Assembly (NCBI GenBank): GCA_934047225.1
Contig: OW203988.1
Coordinates: 3,072,229-3,136,228, forward strand
Direction: 5' to 3'
Length of the DNA: 64,000 bases
Source: Ypsolopha sequella
Taxonomy: Eukaryota; Arthropoda; Insecta; Lepidoptera; Ypsolophidae
The position numbers were made by a program, and so were the translations under genes. Positions 21,047 through 32,037 of the stretch are shown here, in pieces (the first letter of the stretch is position 1; every line of letters begins with the position of its first letter). A model generated the notes under the pieces. It searched no databases. It had not been told where the DNA came from and saw only the letters and a program-made list of their open reading frames with translations.

Positions 21047-22443
21047 TCATTTATTTATTAAGTATTAGAGTAATAGTCCTAAATACACAGTTATTGGATA
21101 TCCGTGTCAAGTTCGTGACGCTCTATCCTATTGGTCGCTACGAGCATACTTAATTTATTATTTTGTTGCATTTTCCTTAAAAAGAGATGCATGATACGAC
21201 ACACATCTCATAGAGACAGTGAACGCTGTAGGAGCCAACGCCATATCAAACATGTGCTGGGCACAGTTTTCATGGGTTGATTTTTCAGCGCTAATCAGAC
21301 TTCTTTGTCTTTTCATTCGCTGTTTAGCTCCTGGTTGTATAGAGGAACTTTCATTTGATGCCTATCTTTATTTGCACTACTATTCGTCTTTCACTAGACT
21401 TCAAGGCTGATCAAAGTTTTGTGCCGTCCTTTTAGCTTCAACGACTTTAACTTTTATTTTCGAATATTATTATTTTACTCTACATTTAATTTTAGTTGAA
21501 CGTTGGCAAATAAGGCATCCTACTTACCATGAATTACAAAATATAGTTTTGAAATGTTACATAGATTGAGTAGCTTATCCCACCCTAAATTATAACAACG
21601 GGAAATATGTGATGTTAATTTTAATGGGCCTCCTTTGATGCTGACGACATCCAAGTACAAAGTTTCCGCTTTAGTATAGAGACGATAATGTTTGATGTTT
21701 CGGTCTGAGTCGGAAAATCAAATTACCAAAAAAAAAATCTAATTGAAGGTCACAAACCACCTGACACAGGTGACCTGAGTCGAATTTATTTAACTAGAAT
21801 TCATATACATAAGTAGACATACGGGCGCGCCAAGTTAGAATTCAGCAAAAAGCTGAACCAGAACTTAATTATAATGAAACGGAATAATTCTACAATCAAA
21901 AATTAAATATATAACAAGTATATAAAGCTTCTGTTTTAAGGCAATATGCGAAAAAAATACGGGTGTTTCTTTTCTGTGCATTTCATGAAATACACGAAAA
22001 ATTTTAATAAATTTCTGGTAGGTATATGCATTTTGACTATATAATCTAGAGTTTTGAAATTGGAAAACATGTTTGGATAAATTTTCCTCGATAGAAATAA
22101 TTGTTGAAACGAGGTCTTCAAATACATTTTTTCTCCTCGTTTGACGAATAGGAACCATATACATTACAAAAAAATATTTTATTAGGTGTGTTTCAACAAT
22201 ATCTAGAGATTTGATATTTGAAATTTTGCTAGCTATTTTAGATTTTTGAATAAAAATATAAAATCAACTTTTTTCCCTTTTGCCCCTCTCGCACTGCGCG
22301 ATTTCCGCTTGGAGTGACAGTGACAAAAATAAAATTCGCATAGCCTCTTAACGATGCTGGTGTTACAGATTCAGAGCTACAATCGCAAGTTTGTGACCGT
22401 TTAATTTAAGAATTAGGGCTTTTGCTTTGGATTCCGTTTACAT
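21047..22443. other. AT-rich interval, no gene recognised
   Basis: Overlapping minus-strand frames at 21865-22164 (up to 99 codons) have skewed, low-complexity composition and no recognisable domain. Confidence 0.35.
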
Positions 22444-22877
22444 TAGAGATGTGCCGACTATTACTTTGGCCGACTAGTCGGTTGAAAAAAGGCCGACTAG
22501 TCGACTAAGCCGATCATTGCTTTCATTGTATATAAAAATAATTCGGGTATATAAAAACTAAACGTGACGTAATAAGTTCTTAATTCAGTGTTGCAGAAAG
22601 TCGCGTTTAGATTATTTTTTAAATTAAATTTATAGTCTTCTTGATTTAAGTCCAATTATTTAACAAAGAAAGTGTTCGTATTCCTACATTATTTTACAAA
22701 CTGTAAGGCTGATTCTAACTAAAATAAAAATTAATAACAATAAAGATTAAAAGATGTAAAGTAATAGGCCAACTAGTTGGCGCTTTTGCCGACTAATCGC
22801 CGACTACAAATATGGCCGGATAGTCGGCTTTCCCGACTAGTCGGCGACTAGTCGGTACCAACTAGTGTACATCTCTA
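22444..22877. mobile_element. Non-autonomous hAT element with GTTTACAT target duplication
   Basis: Exact 8-bp duplication GTTTACAT at 22436-22443 and 22878-22885. Ends TAGAGATGTGCCGACTA and, inverted, TAGAGATGTACACTAGT. Both subterminal regions contain clustered GCCGACTAGTCGG-type words, probably transposase-binding repeats. TIR sequence and 8-bp duplication are hAT hallmarks. 434 bp, no transposase. Confidence 0.85.
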
Positions 22878-22936
22878 GTTTACATAATCAAGTACTCTGT
22901 ATTTGATTTGAACTGTTTATGAAAAATAAAAAAGCG

Positions 22937-23005
22937 TATCGTCACGACATGAATGCCTGATAAAGGGGTATCAGAGGTGTTCCCAAGTGCGAAGTTTGAA
23001 ATGTA
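22937..23005 (-). repeat. SINE family B tail fragment
   Basis: TATCGTCACGACATGAATGC, GGGGTATCAGAGGTGTTCCC on the plus strand, the inverse of the tail at 29680-29775. Confidence 0.6.
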
Positions 23006-23769
23006 ACGCGGCGCACAGTGATCCCAATTTGAAATTTTATGGACATAAGGCCTCAAGAAAGAATATTGACCTGATGATTTTTTATATGACAGATATTTAT
23101 ATTTCAAGTGACAAATACTGATTGGTAAATGTAAATAAGTACCGACTAGCACTTCATGCCGCGGTGACCATTTATCAAGAAAGTTTAAGTACAAATAGAA
23201 AAGATCTTTTTTATGTAGTATTTATTTTGTATGAAATTTTTTGGAATTAGCATCCTGAACATAACCTACCCTGTGACAGAAGTAGCTGACGAAATTAACA
23301 CCCTGTCTTTTGTTCCAAACACGTAATGAACGACGATCTTACCGAAATTCTCATACAGATGGTCGGCTGGCAACCGCTCACTAATTTGAGTATTGTCTAA
23401 TTGCGTAGAACAAAGACTCGGTCTGGAGTTTGGCGAGAATTAACATCCATTGAGCGCTTTATTTCATTATGTTTCTGATATTATCACGAAGTGAAAATTG
23501 CTCTCACAATTATTTGCATTATTTGGGGGACGAAATTTAAGGCGGCACGAAAGGTTCTGATTAGGTTCACAAAGTATGACGAAGGTCTCTCATAAGGTTC
23601 TGTAGGCAAAAAGAAAAGAGGAACTGTTATGGTAAGACTCATCTGTCTGCCTCATTAAATATCTTTTCATTTAGTAAGACGTACATAAAAGATAATGGTA
23701 TTGAAAAAGCTATCTACTTATGAAATAGACATGAAAATATAGTTTTATTTTCCACACCTATATAGTGTG
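23006..23769. other. Interval without recognised feature
   Basis: A 104-codon minus-strand frame (22880-23194) overlaps the SINE tail and is rejected as a gene. The rest shows no partner. Confidence 0.3.
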
Positions 23770-24410
23770 TCCATCTATCCATCCATCCATCAGTCTGTTT
23801 TTGTCCACCGCTGGACAAAGGCTTTCCATAATATTTCCTCACTCTTGGAGGTCCTCTTGGAAGTAATGCTCATACTATACTCACACACTGGGCAGGCAGG
23901 CAGTGGTTGCGGTGCCGTAACCCTCTCACCAGTGACGCCACTGCCCGTCACCAGTCGGTTTTATAGAAGGCCTGGCAATTCAGAATAGATATACCGCTTT
24001 CAATCGGTCCCAGGCATGGTGGGCCACCTGCACAAAATAGATACTACCAGAAGGCCGACTCGACGATGGAGAGAAAACAGACGCACACATGCATAGACGC
24101 GTACGTATGATGATCTCGACAGAATTTCATATTGGAATTCGACCGACTTCATCCGAGATCGTCGTACGTACGCGTCTATGTGTGCGTGAACCTGTTTTTG
24201 CTAGTTATGCGGAGTGAACCTTCTGTAAGTGGTTATTTTGAGCCACCTGGTTGTGTATGTTTGATAGTTGTCCTCTTACTCTCCTCCGAATAGCTTCGGG
24301 GGGATTTGCGAGTAAGATGGTGGTACCTCCACAGTCGAGCTCGGCATCAGCTCTACCACCTACTGCTGCCTACTTCCATACCTCTATTTGCCTTCAAGTT
24401 ATTCTTGAAT
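23770..24410 (+). mobile_element. Decayed LINE 3' region interrupted by a hAT MITE
   Basis: TTTGTCCACCGCTGGACAAA then GGCTTTCCATAAT and GGAGGTCCTC recall the 3' region of R1/Jockey-type LINEs in moths. Sequence on both sides of the 24031-24241 MITE appears continuous (GGCCACCTG duplicated). A C/T-rich, more GC-rich segment continues to about 24380. Confidence 0.45.
24031..24241. mobile_element. hAT-type MITE family I, copy 1
   Basis: 211 bp flanked by exact 8-bp GCCACCTG (24023-24030, 24242-24249). Ends CACAAAATAGATACTACC and GTAAGTGGTTATTTTGA. A central palindrome pairs CACACATGCATAGACGCGTA with its complement. Second copy at 47873-48083 about 95% alike by eye. Confidence 0.85.
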
Positions 24411-24412
24411 AA

Positions 24413-24673
24413 AAAATAATATTTATAATATCAGATTCATATTCACAAATTCATACAGAAATTAACCTGGAGAAAAGAACATTTAAACATAATCTCAGAA
24501 GAAAAAATATACTAAAATCACATTGTCCAAGGACTGAGTATTTAAAAAGAAATTTACTATATTATGGTGGAGTGCAACTTTATAACAAATTACCAAATGA
24601 CATAAAAGAATGTGAATTGATATCTACTTTTAAAACTAAGCTCAAAACTTACATTGCAACAAACGTGTTTTAA
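24413..24673 (+). pseudogene. LINE reverse transcriptase, C-terminal fragment
   Basis: Open frame without a start, 86 codons to TAA at 24671-24673. It reads RTFKHNLRRKNILKSHCPRT, then YYGGVQLYNKLPNDIKECEL and STFKTKLKTYI. The pattern of a tyrosine-rich turn, LYN.LP..IK and F K..LK.YL is typical of the end of LINE reverse transcriptases of the RTE/Jockey groups. The catalytic part (with the YxDD box) is absent upstream, so this is a 5'-truncated copy. The frame is intact, which suggests moderate age. Confidence 0.7.
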
Positions 24674-25256
24674 AGTATAATATTACCTACCCACATGTTT
24701 ACACTGTCGACAAATCATAGAATAAACTGAATATAAGCAAAATCTCATTTTAAGTGAACTATGTTCTTATGAGAATAAAGATCATTAACCATAGATTACT
24801 CGTACATGTTGTACCAGTGAAAAATATAACATTTATAGGTAGTTTATAATCTACTCTAAACTAAACATTTAGTAAACAGTAGCAAAGTGGCAAAGTTTAC
24901 TAAGAATTGAGTATCACTATTTCTAAATGATTATTATTCTCGGAAAACCTGTTGGGCGAACTGAGTAGAAATACGGGAATTGTGTTACATCTCGGAGTCC
25001 TTAGGGATAAGGTATCTTTGATTGTTTTGTCTGGATCATTGTTTCATTTCGACTAATTGGTTAATATAACTACTGCAATATGGTTTTTCAACACACTTGC
25101 TTATAAAGTGAACAATAAAATAATAAAAACAATAAAATAAAATATATTATTTGTTGCACACCAATAAAGAATATATAAGTATACCTAGATACAATTTTAA
25201 CAACAAATATAGTATAAAACTAAATAAAAGTAATTACTATTTATAATATACATGTT
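24674..25256. other. LINE trailing sequence and AT-rich DNA
   Basis: The first 150 bp may be the 3' untranslated end of the LINE. No other feature. Confidence 0.3.
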
Positions 25257-25260
25257 GTAT

Positions 25261-25295
<35 letters not shown>

Positions 25296-25296
25296 T
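25257..25296. repeat. (CATATA)n microsatellite
   Basis: About six perfect hexamers directly next to the MITE D copy that starts at 25295. Confidence 0.9.
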
Positions 25297-25560
25297 AGGT
25301 GAATTTGTCAACATCGACCAAATTCATACTTGAGCCTTGGTAACTCATCAGCATCATGAACCAATAACGATTTTTGTAAAACTCATGAAACTAAATTCCG
25401 ACTCCCCATAGTGATTCACTCAGGACTGAGAGTGAATTACTAAGGGAAGTTGAAATTTCATTATACGAATTTCACAACAATTGTTATCGATTCGTGATGC
25501 TGATCACTTACCAAGACTCCAGTATGAATTTGGAGGATGATCAAAAAGTCACCTTGTATA
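25295..25560. mobile_element. Palindromic MITE family D, copy
   Basis: Left TAGGTGAATTTGTCAACATC, CCAAATTCATACTTGAG; right AGTATGAATTTGGAGGATG and ATCAAAAAGTCACCTTGTA. CCCCATAGTGATTCACT in the centre matches 7595-7860. Confidence 0.8.
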
Positions 25561-25972
25561 ATACATGTATATAAATAGGGTCTACATAAGTAGATGTAGT
25601 GACAAATTTTTTATTAGATGAAGTTGCCACAATCAACTAACTAAACGCTACTATATAGGTAGGTACATTTGATTTAACCCACTAAAATCCACAACCTTAC
25701 CAAAATTCTCCTCTCTTGCCTTTTCTAATCCGGGGCGTTTTCCTAATTGAAAGTTACTGGGAGAAGTGACAGGGCCGTTAATAAGTCCGCCGCAGGGCAG
25801 CGGCCGTATTGTGCTTTGTTACTGTCGGATTAACGGTGTTCCCTTGGCGCCTTACCTTCACGGACAAAATGGAAGCAGATTCTTGGGCTTAGGAACAATG
25901 GACAATTGGATACTATGGAGTTTTAGGTAGCTAGATTAGTTGGGAGTCATATATGTATCTAGCAGTGGCGTG
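25561..25972. other. Interval without recognised feature
   Basis: Contains a short GC-rich stretch (25780-25870) but no gene-like frame. Confidence 0.3.
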
Positions 25973-26211
25973 CATTGAATTTTTTTCCGGAAAAGCAATC
26001 AGAAGGTCACGTTTGAATGTGAAAAAATTTAAATAACACTTTGAAAAAAGAAAGTTTGTATGACGCCAGGGTAGGCACTGCCTACCCTAGAGTGAACATT
26101 TTCATACCAACTTTTTTTTTTCAAAGTGTTATTTAAATTTTTTCATATTTTTTATTGTCAAACTTGACCTTGTGATTGCTTTTCCGGAAAAAAATTATAT
26201 GCACTCCACTG
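25973..26211. mobile_element. hAT MITE with CAGTGGCGTGCA ends
   Basis: 239 bp. Left CAGTGGCGTGCATTGAAT, right inverted CAGTGGAGTGCATATAAT. Arms extend through TTTTTTTCCGGAAAAGCAAT, AATTTAAATAACACTTTG and complements; centre hairpin GGGTAGGCACTGCCTACCC. Flanks GTATCTAG (25965-25972) and ATATCTAG (26212-26219) match at 7 of 8, the hAT target size. Confidence 0.85.
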
Positions 26212-26904
26212 ATATCTAGTAAGAATAGTAATAATAAAACAATGTACTGCCTTGAAAATATAATAGTACATACTCGTACATCTTGTTAAAGAATAAATAG
26301 CAGGCAAGATCGTGGATAGAATCTATTTTACGAGATATTAATCTGCTCCCAACTAACACACAAGCTGCTTTATTCGCTTCTGTAAATCTTCTTGGACGCA
26401 AAAGAGGGTTATAAAAGCGGTGAAATTTACTTGTAGACATAGAAAAACGTTAGCTAATGCTCTCAGCAATTGTTGAAGCTTTGAGGTGCAGAAAAGAGTT
26501 AGTAAATGCTATTTTAGCGATTTACAACTCCAATAGGCAGTAATAGTATGCTTAGGAAATATAAAAGTGTAATCATAACGCCAATGTATGGCAGCCGTAT
26601 ATCCGATATTACTAACTCCGATACAAGAATTAAGCACGTACAGTTGAGTTTAAATACTCTCGTAGAGTTACATAATGCTTAAATGGAGTCTATTAGAGTT
26701 TATGTTCTCCTAATTCAGTTAGAATTTGCCATTTTAGACCAGTGACACAAGAGCGATTCATATTTCTATTACACGTGACATCGCCGTATAGGTGCGAGTA
26801 GGACTCGTGCCTTGAGTGTTCCGTACACACTTTATCAATGAAATTCATGTTTTTTGTTAAATTAGCTTTTCAAATAATTTATAATAATTTAAAATAATAA
26901 TAAT
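26212..26904. other. Interval without gene, with repeat H fragment
   Basis: A fragment of repeat H (GTGCGAGTAGGACTCGTGCC then TTCCGTACACAC) lies at 26792-26830. The 74-codon minus frame is unsupported. Confidence 0.4.
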
Positions 26905-27023
<119 letters not shown>

Positions 27024-27024
27024 A

Positions 27025-28233
27025 CCATACGATACGATACGATACGATACGAAACGATACGATACGATACGGTACGATACGATACGATACGATACGATAC
27101 GATACGGTACGATACGGTACGATACGATACGATACGGTACGATACGATACGATACGATACGACACGATACGATACGACACGATACGATACGATACGATAC
27201 GATATGGTACGATACGATACGATACGGTACGATACGATACGATACGATACGATACAGTACGGTACGGTACGGTTCGGTACGGTACGGTTTGGTACGGTAC
27301 GATACGATACGGTACGATAAGATACGGTACGGTACGGTACGATACGATACGGTACGATAAGATACGGTACGGTACGGTACGGTTCGGTATGGTACGGTAC
27401 GGTACGGTACGATAAGATACGGTACGGTACGATTCGGTATGGTACGGTACGGCACGGTACGATATGATACGATACGACACGATACGATACGATACGACAC
27501 GATATGGTACGATACGATACGATACGGTACGATACGATACGATACGATACGATACAGTACGGTACGGTACGGTTCGGTACGGTACGGTTTGGTACGGTAC
27601 GATACGATACGGTACGATAAGATACGGTACGGTTCGGTATGGTACGGTACGGTACGGTACGGTACGATAAGATACGGTACGGTACGATTCGGTATGGTAC
27701 GGTACGGCACGGTACGATATGATACGATACGATACGACATGGTACGGTACGGTACGGTACGAAGAAGTACGGTACGGTACGGATACGGTATGGTACGGTA
27801 CGGTTCGGTACGACATGGTACGGTACGAAGAAATACGGTACGGTAAGGTACGGTACGGTACGGTACGATACGGTACGATATGATACGATACGGTACGGTA
27901 CAAAGAAGTACGGTACGGTACGGATACGGTACGGTACGGTACGATACGGTACGATATGATACGATACGATACGGTACGGTACAAAGAAGTACGGTACGGT
28001 ACGGTACGGTACGATACGGTACGATATGATACGATACGATATGACATGGTACGGTACGAAGAAGTACGGTACGGTACGGTACGGATACGGTACGGTTTGG
28101 TACGGTACGGTACGATATGATACGATACTATACGACATGGTACGGTACGGTACGGTACGAAGAAGTACGGTATGGTACGATACGGTACGGTACGATACGG
28201 TACGGTACGGTAGTACGGTACGATACGATACGT
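27025..28233. repeat. GATAC/GGTAC pentanucleotide array, ~1.2 kb
   Basis: About 240 pentamers. The first third is mostly GATAC, the last third mostly GGTAC. Blocks are duplicated: 27181-27320 reappears at 27481-27620 nearly base for base (300-bp offset), then again with about a 250-bp offset. In the distal part, a GAAGAAGTAC-type unit recurs near 27761, 27828, 27901, 27982, 28058 and 28159 (spacing about 66-101 bp). Neither GATAC nor GGTAC contains a stop in any frame on either strand, which creates spurious frames of up to 419 codons. Confidence 0.97.
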
Positions 28234-28984
28234 AATATAACCGACACCGACCCGAAATATATAGATGAGATAACAGTATTTATATTTAAATTATCATGTC
28301 TATCAGTACCTATTATTTATATTTATAAAACAAAAAACTTTAAAAGCTTTTACAGTGTATTTAATTTTAAACCATTATATATTTGCTACCGTACCCTAAA
28401 ATTTTATGATCGATTGCTATCAAGGCCATGATTTGGCTTTATACACCGCTATCATATCGCTCTAAAACTTAGTCACCTACTTTCTACGTCCTAACGACGT
28501 ATGAAATGCTCAGAGAAGTTACATACTCCTAAGAAATATTCCGCCATTGTTATTTTTATTTTGTTGAATTGGTTCTTCGAAATTATCGTTTCGTTACAGA
28601 TATTGACGACAAAGAATGAAAGAATTTTTAAAAAGAATGAAGGAGTACTACATTTCTGCAGTTGCAGCCGATAATTTAGAAAATAAACGAAATATCTAAC
28701 CTAACCTCTTTGCACATTTCTCTAATTTTCAATCTTCTTTCACATTATTAGGAAGGCGTATTAAAAACGAAGTGGAAAACTATATATAGAATACCAGTAA
28801 AATTATCTTCGTAAGGAAATTTCACTCACAACACACATAATACTATACCATGGAAAAAATAACATCCAATTTATTTGCGTCGCATATCGTTCACTTTATT
28901 TGTATCTTACACCATTTTAGGTTAAGTTTTAAAATGAAAGAGTTCGCAAATTAAACATTTCAAGGAAAAAAAGAGATGGAACAT
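28234..28984. other. AT-rich interval, no gene recognised
   Basis: Ordinary sequence between two tandem arrays; nothing recognised. Confidence 0.35.
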
Positions 28985-29340
28985 GACTCAAATCGCAAAT
29001 AGAAATTCAAGGAAGACGTATAATTCGCTCTTGTATCGTTTTTTAGACTCCTCAGTGGGTATAAATCGCTATTGTAACCCTCTTGTATGGACGAAATCGC
29101 AAATAGAAATACAAGGTAGTTAATGGACTCCCAATGACGTATAAATCGCTCTTGTATTGCGTTTTGGACTCCTTAGTGGGTATAAATCGCTATTGTAACC
29201 CTCTTATATTGACGAAATTGCAAATAGAAATTAAAGGTAGTTAGTGGACCCCGACTGACGTATGAATCGCTCTTGTATCGCTTTTTAAGCCCCTCGGTGT
29301 GTATGAATCGCTATTGTAACCCTCTTGTATTGACGAATGC
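28985..29340. repeat. 121-bp tandem repeat, about three units
   Basis: ATTGTAACCCTCTT recurs at 29071, 29192 and 29313, period 121 bp. Each unit contains two related halves: one with CGTATAAATCGCTCTTGTAT, the other with GGGTATAAATCGCTATTGTA, so the ancestral monomer was about 60 bp. Units differ by several substitutions. Confidence 0.85.
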
Positions 29341-29487
29341 CGCTTAATTTGTGCCCAAATGGACATATAGCGAAGGTATAGCGGGAATATATCCGGATAT
29401 AAAGCCAGTTCGTATTTCATCAATACTTAACGGCTTACGCTCTATCGCTCATGTATTTCTCAGTTTTGTTTGTTGGGCTCCTTCTCG
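29341..29487. other. Spacer between tandem array and SINE
   Basis: No feature; the minus-strand 60-codon frame 29241-29423 overlaps the tandem array. Confidence 0.3.
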
Positions 29488-29775
29488 CGTCCGTCTCTGT
29501 GGCCGAGTGTAGAATGCTCGCTTGCTAACCCCAAGGTAGTGGATTCAATCCCCGCAGAGCACATTAATTATTTGTATTCGGTCTACGTGTTCCAGAATGG
29601 TCCATTTGTGATCGAGTACGGTGATAGAGCTCGCCACCAATCACGTTTGGGAAATAATAATTGCCGGTGAAAAGCAAGTGAACCAAGTAGATATGGACTG
29701 TGAGTTTTATTTCACAGTTTACAGTTGGGAACACCTCTGACACCCCTTCGGGGATTCATGTTGTGAAGATATGTT
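29488..29775 (+). mobile_element. tRNA-headed SINE family B, full-length copy
   Basis: The head 29493-29563 is tRNA-like: A-box-like TGGCCGAGTGTAG, B box GGATTCAATCC (29541-29551), CTTG/CAAG anticodon stem. The body has GATAGAGCTCGCCACCAATC. The tail has TTATTTCACAGTTTACAG, GGGAACACCTCTGACACCCC and GGGGATTCATGTTGTGAAG. Tail fragments of the same family occur at 9282, 22937, 33749, 38318/38900, 49228 and 50175. Transcribed by polymerase III when active and mobilised by a partner LINE. Confidence 0.75.
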
Positions 29776-30613
29776 ATGTTTATTAATTAATCTACATTGA
29801 CTTTATTTTTCAAGGTTATTAGCTTTTTTGCGCTGCTTTGTAATATTCCATGATATACAAAAAAAAAAGTTTTCATTATTACTCAAAATCTTGACAATTA
29901 ACTGCTTTAAGGCCTTTACATAATAATACGTTAAGGACACCTATCTAAGTCAAACGATCGATTGAAGAGCAAACGAAAACAGGAAGTGAGATGCCGATGG
30001 ACAAACCAATTTCGAAATAGCGCTGTTCTTCATCGTATCGGAAGAACATAGCTATGTCAAAAAATATCGCAGAAGTGTAATCAAAAAAAATATTTTACAT
30101 GATTACGTACACCATGTTCCAGCAAAAATAAAGAAAAGCAAAGACTTTACATAAAAAGCCTCAAATTCTTAAACTAATGGTTACCGTTGAAATTTCCCTT
30201 TCGTGCGGCATTTTCTAGAAAATTCAAGCGTCGGAAACGATAAATTAACTTTGAAATACCACAACAGAGAGAAGCAAAAGAAACAAAGCACCCGATTCCT
30301 TGCCAAAATGTCTGGCTAGTGGTCTGCCAACACTTTGCTCCACGATTTGTGGCATACATTACGATACGACGATCCACTTTTGCACTTCGTTTTAGACATC
30401 TTTGCCTCCCCAGTGCACATAGAATTATTTTCGTAATAGTCGATAAAATTCATGTTTGCATATAAATAGGTTTTTTAGAGGAACAAGCAGTTTATATTTT
30501 GAATTGACAAATTAAAAAGAAGCATTATCCATACATATCACTGAATATTCCGTTGAAACGTTAGAAGAAGTTTCCACATTTATTTGTTGTTTATTATATT
30601 TAATAGCTACATA
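29776..30613. other. Interval without recognised feature
   Basis: The 67-codon minus-strand frame 30174-30377 has no recognisable domain. Confidence 0.3.
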
Positions 30614-30655
30614 GTGTTCCTTGATAATGCCGTAAGGCGAAACCGGTTGGAGTAT
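30614..30655 (+). ncRNA. Hammerhead-like self-cleaving RNA motif, candidate 1
   Basis: Stem I 5' strand GTGTTCC (30614-30620); core TTGATAA (canonical CTGATGA with two transitions); one extra T; stem II GCC-GTAA-GGC; GAA (30639-30641); self-complementary ACCGGT (30642-30647); T at the cleavage position; stem I 3' strand GGAGTAT (30649-30655) pairing with all seven bases of the 5' strand (G-U wobbles included). Two core changes make present activity doubtful. Confidence 0.4.
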
Positions 30656-30771
30656 TATAAAATGATATTGTGAAACAGTACAAATGTTTTTATTAAGATT
30701 ATGATGATGTTTCACCTAGTGCCAACAATCGCAAGTATTAATCATATTAATCACGTTAGAAGACGTCAATT

Positions 30772-30870
30772 CGCTTAGGTTTAAAAGCGATTTCGCAGCC
30801 GGATTATGGAAAACCCGCCTTTTTTAATTAACCGAAACAGAACACTTAAATTCTTAATTCATTGAATAGT
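30772..30870 (+). pseudogene. Broken inverted copy of part of the 31089-31439 frame
   Basis: TTTCGCAGCCGGAT.TG.AAAACCCGCCTTT here matches the minus strand at 31313-31345 with about two changes. Translated in the same register it reads ISQPDYGKPAFFN then stop, against VSQPDCEKPAFIQL in the frame. Weaker similarity continues for about 45 bp. It could also be the left terminal inverted repeat of an element of about 560 bp rather than a pseudogene. Confidence 0.4.
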
Positions 30871-31088
30871 TCTTCAATAAAACCTTATTACCTGTGTATT
30901 GTGTATGTTGGCATCGCCAAGTTTCCATTGGTCTCTGTAAATTGGTTTCTCTAAAAAGAAAAACAATTTGCTACCCAATCTGGGGACGTCTGGTCAGATT
31001 TTTTTAGATTACCAACTGAGTCAACCGAAATCGGAGATTTTTTTTTCATTTTTTATGTCTCGCATATTCCGAAATATTTTCATTAGTA

Positions 31089-31439
31089 TTATGTTATTGT
31101 ATAGTCGGCACATTGTAGAACTGAGCATAATTTATTAACATGTTCCTTCTCGTTCCGCTCGTCGTCGCACCTATTTTTAACTTTTAGTAAAAGATTTTTG
31201 ATTTCATACTTTACTGTCTGCTCAATTCTACGGTCTGCCCACGACATAAGATGATAAATAATTTCACTAAAATAAGTACAAAAGTGATCTGTTCCAATTA
31301 GTTGGATAAAGGCGGGTTTTTCACAATCCGGCTGCGAAACCACTCTTAATGGAAGTCCGGTTGATATCGTAATGTTAATAAGTTCTAGTGGAAGTACTCG
31401 TGCATTTGTTTCCGAGATAAGAATTAAATAAACCACCAT
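31089..31439 (-). CDS. Hypothetical small secreted-type protein (116 codons)
   Basis: Not recognised. The frame begins with a hydrophobic stretch (MVVYLILISETNA), which could be a short signal peptide, followed by a soluble charged region with five cysteines (in QPDCEK, HFCTYF, NRCDD, LCSVLQCAD). The C-terminal half is rich in lysine, arginine and glutamate. A single-exon gene, or the exon of a larger one, is possible. The only extra support is the inverted partial copy at 30772-30870, where the reading frame is locally kept before a stop. That duplication could instead mean inverted repeats of a mobile element. Length alone is not beyond chance for 64 kb. Confidence 0.3.
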   Translation of the reverse strand: MVVYLILISETNARVLPLELINITISTGLPLRVVSQPDCEKPAFIQLIGTDHFCTYFSEIIYHLMSWADRRIEQTVKYEIKNLLLKVKNRCDDERNEKEHVNKLCSVLQCADYTIT

Positions 31440-31920
31440 TAGTGTCTATGGTGATAATTTAAAATTTGAACCCAACATATCGATTCATTTTCTTACGACT
31501 CATTGTCATAGAGATAGAAACTTCTACTAAAAAACATGTCACATCAAATAACTGTCACCTGCAAACAAAATGTCAACATGAATCTGTGAGTTTGTGGGGG
31601 AACCTTTACAAGAACCATCGCTCTAAAATTTAAAATGTGCTACATGTAAATAGGGATCAATGTTCCATAATAGGTCACAATTCTGTTCATTGGCTGAGGG
31701 GGAGGTGGGGGGGGGGATTATGTTGTGCATTGTATGGCTGTTTAAATTAAATAATGCGACAATTTAATATAGTATTATCAAATACGTAAACAGTTAGTTG
31801 GCAGCCCTAGCGCATGTTTAGGCACCGAGCGGCCGTAGGAATTGATTTCAAGGACACCACCCAGTTAAACAACTTACAGTCTCCTTATACTGTGGTTTTA
31901 CCAAGCCGTATCAGATAAGA
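31440..31920. other. Interval without recognised feature
   Basis: A G run (GGGAGGTGGGGGGGGGGATT region, about 31699-31718) is the only notable item. Confidence 0.35.
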
Positions 31921-32037
31921 GTACAGTGGAGACCGCATCAAGTAAGACACATTGGACTTTGTACCTATCTTATATTCTTCTCTGTAGGGGCTAATGTCGT
32001 ATTGTAAGTGTATAGCTTGATGTGGTCTCCACTGTAC
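31921..32037. mobile_element. Small MITE with TACAGTGGAGACC ends
   Basis: 117 bp. Left GTACAGTGGAGACCGCATCA, right TGATGTGGTCTCCACTGTAC. 22-bp arms with one mismatch, TA-flanked, unique centre. Tc1/mariner-type by target and size. Confidence 0.8.

Noticed and set aside
28985..29340. CRISPR-like repeat/spacer pattern
   Set aside because: Half-units are related to each other along their length, there are no unique spacers, and the DNA is eukaryotic.
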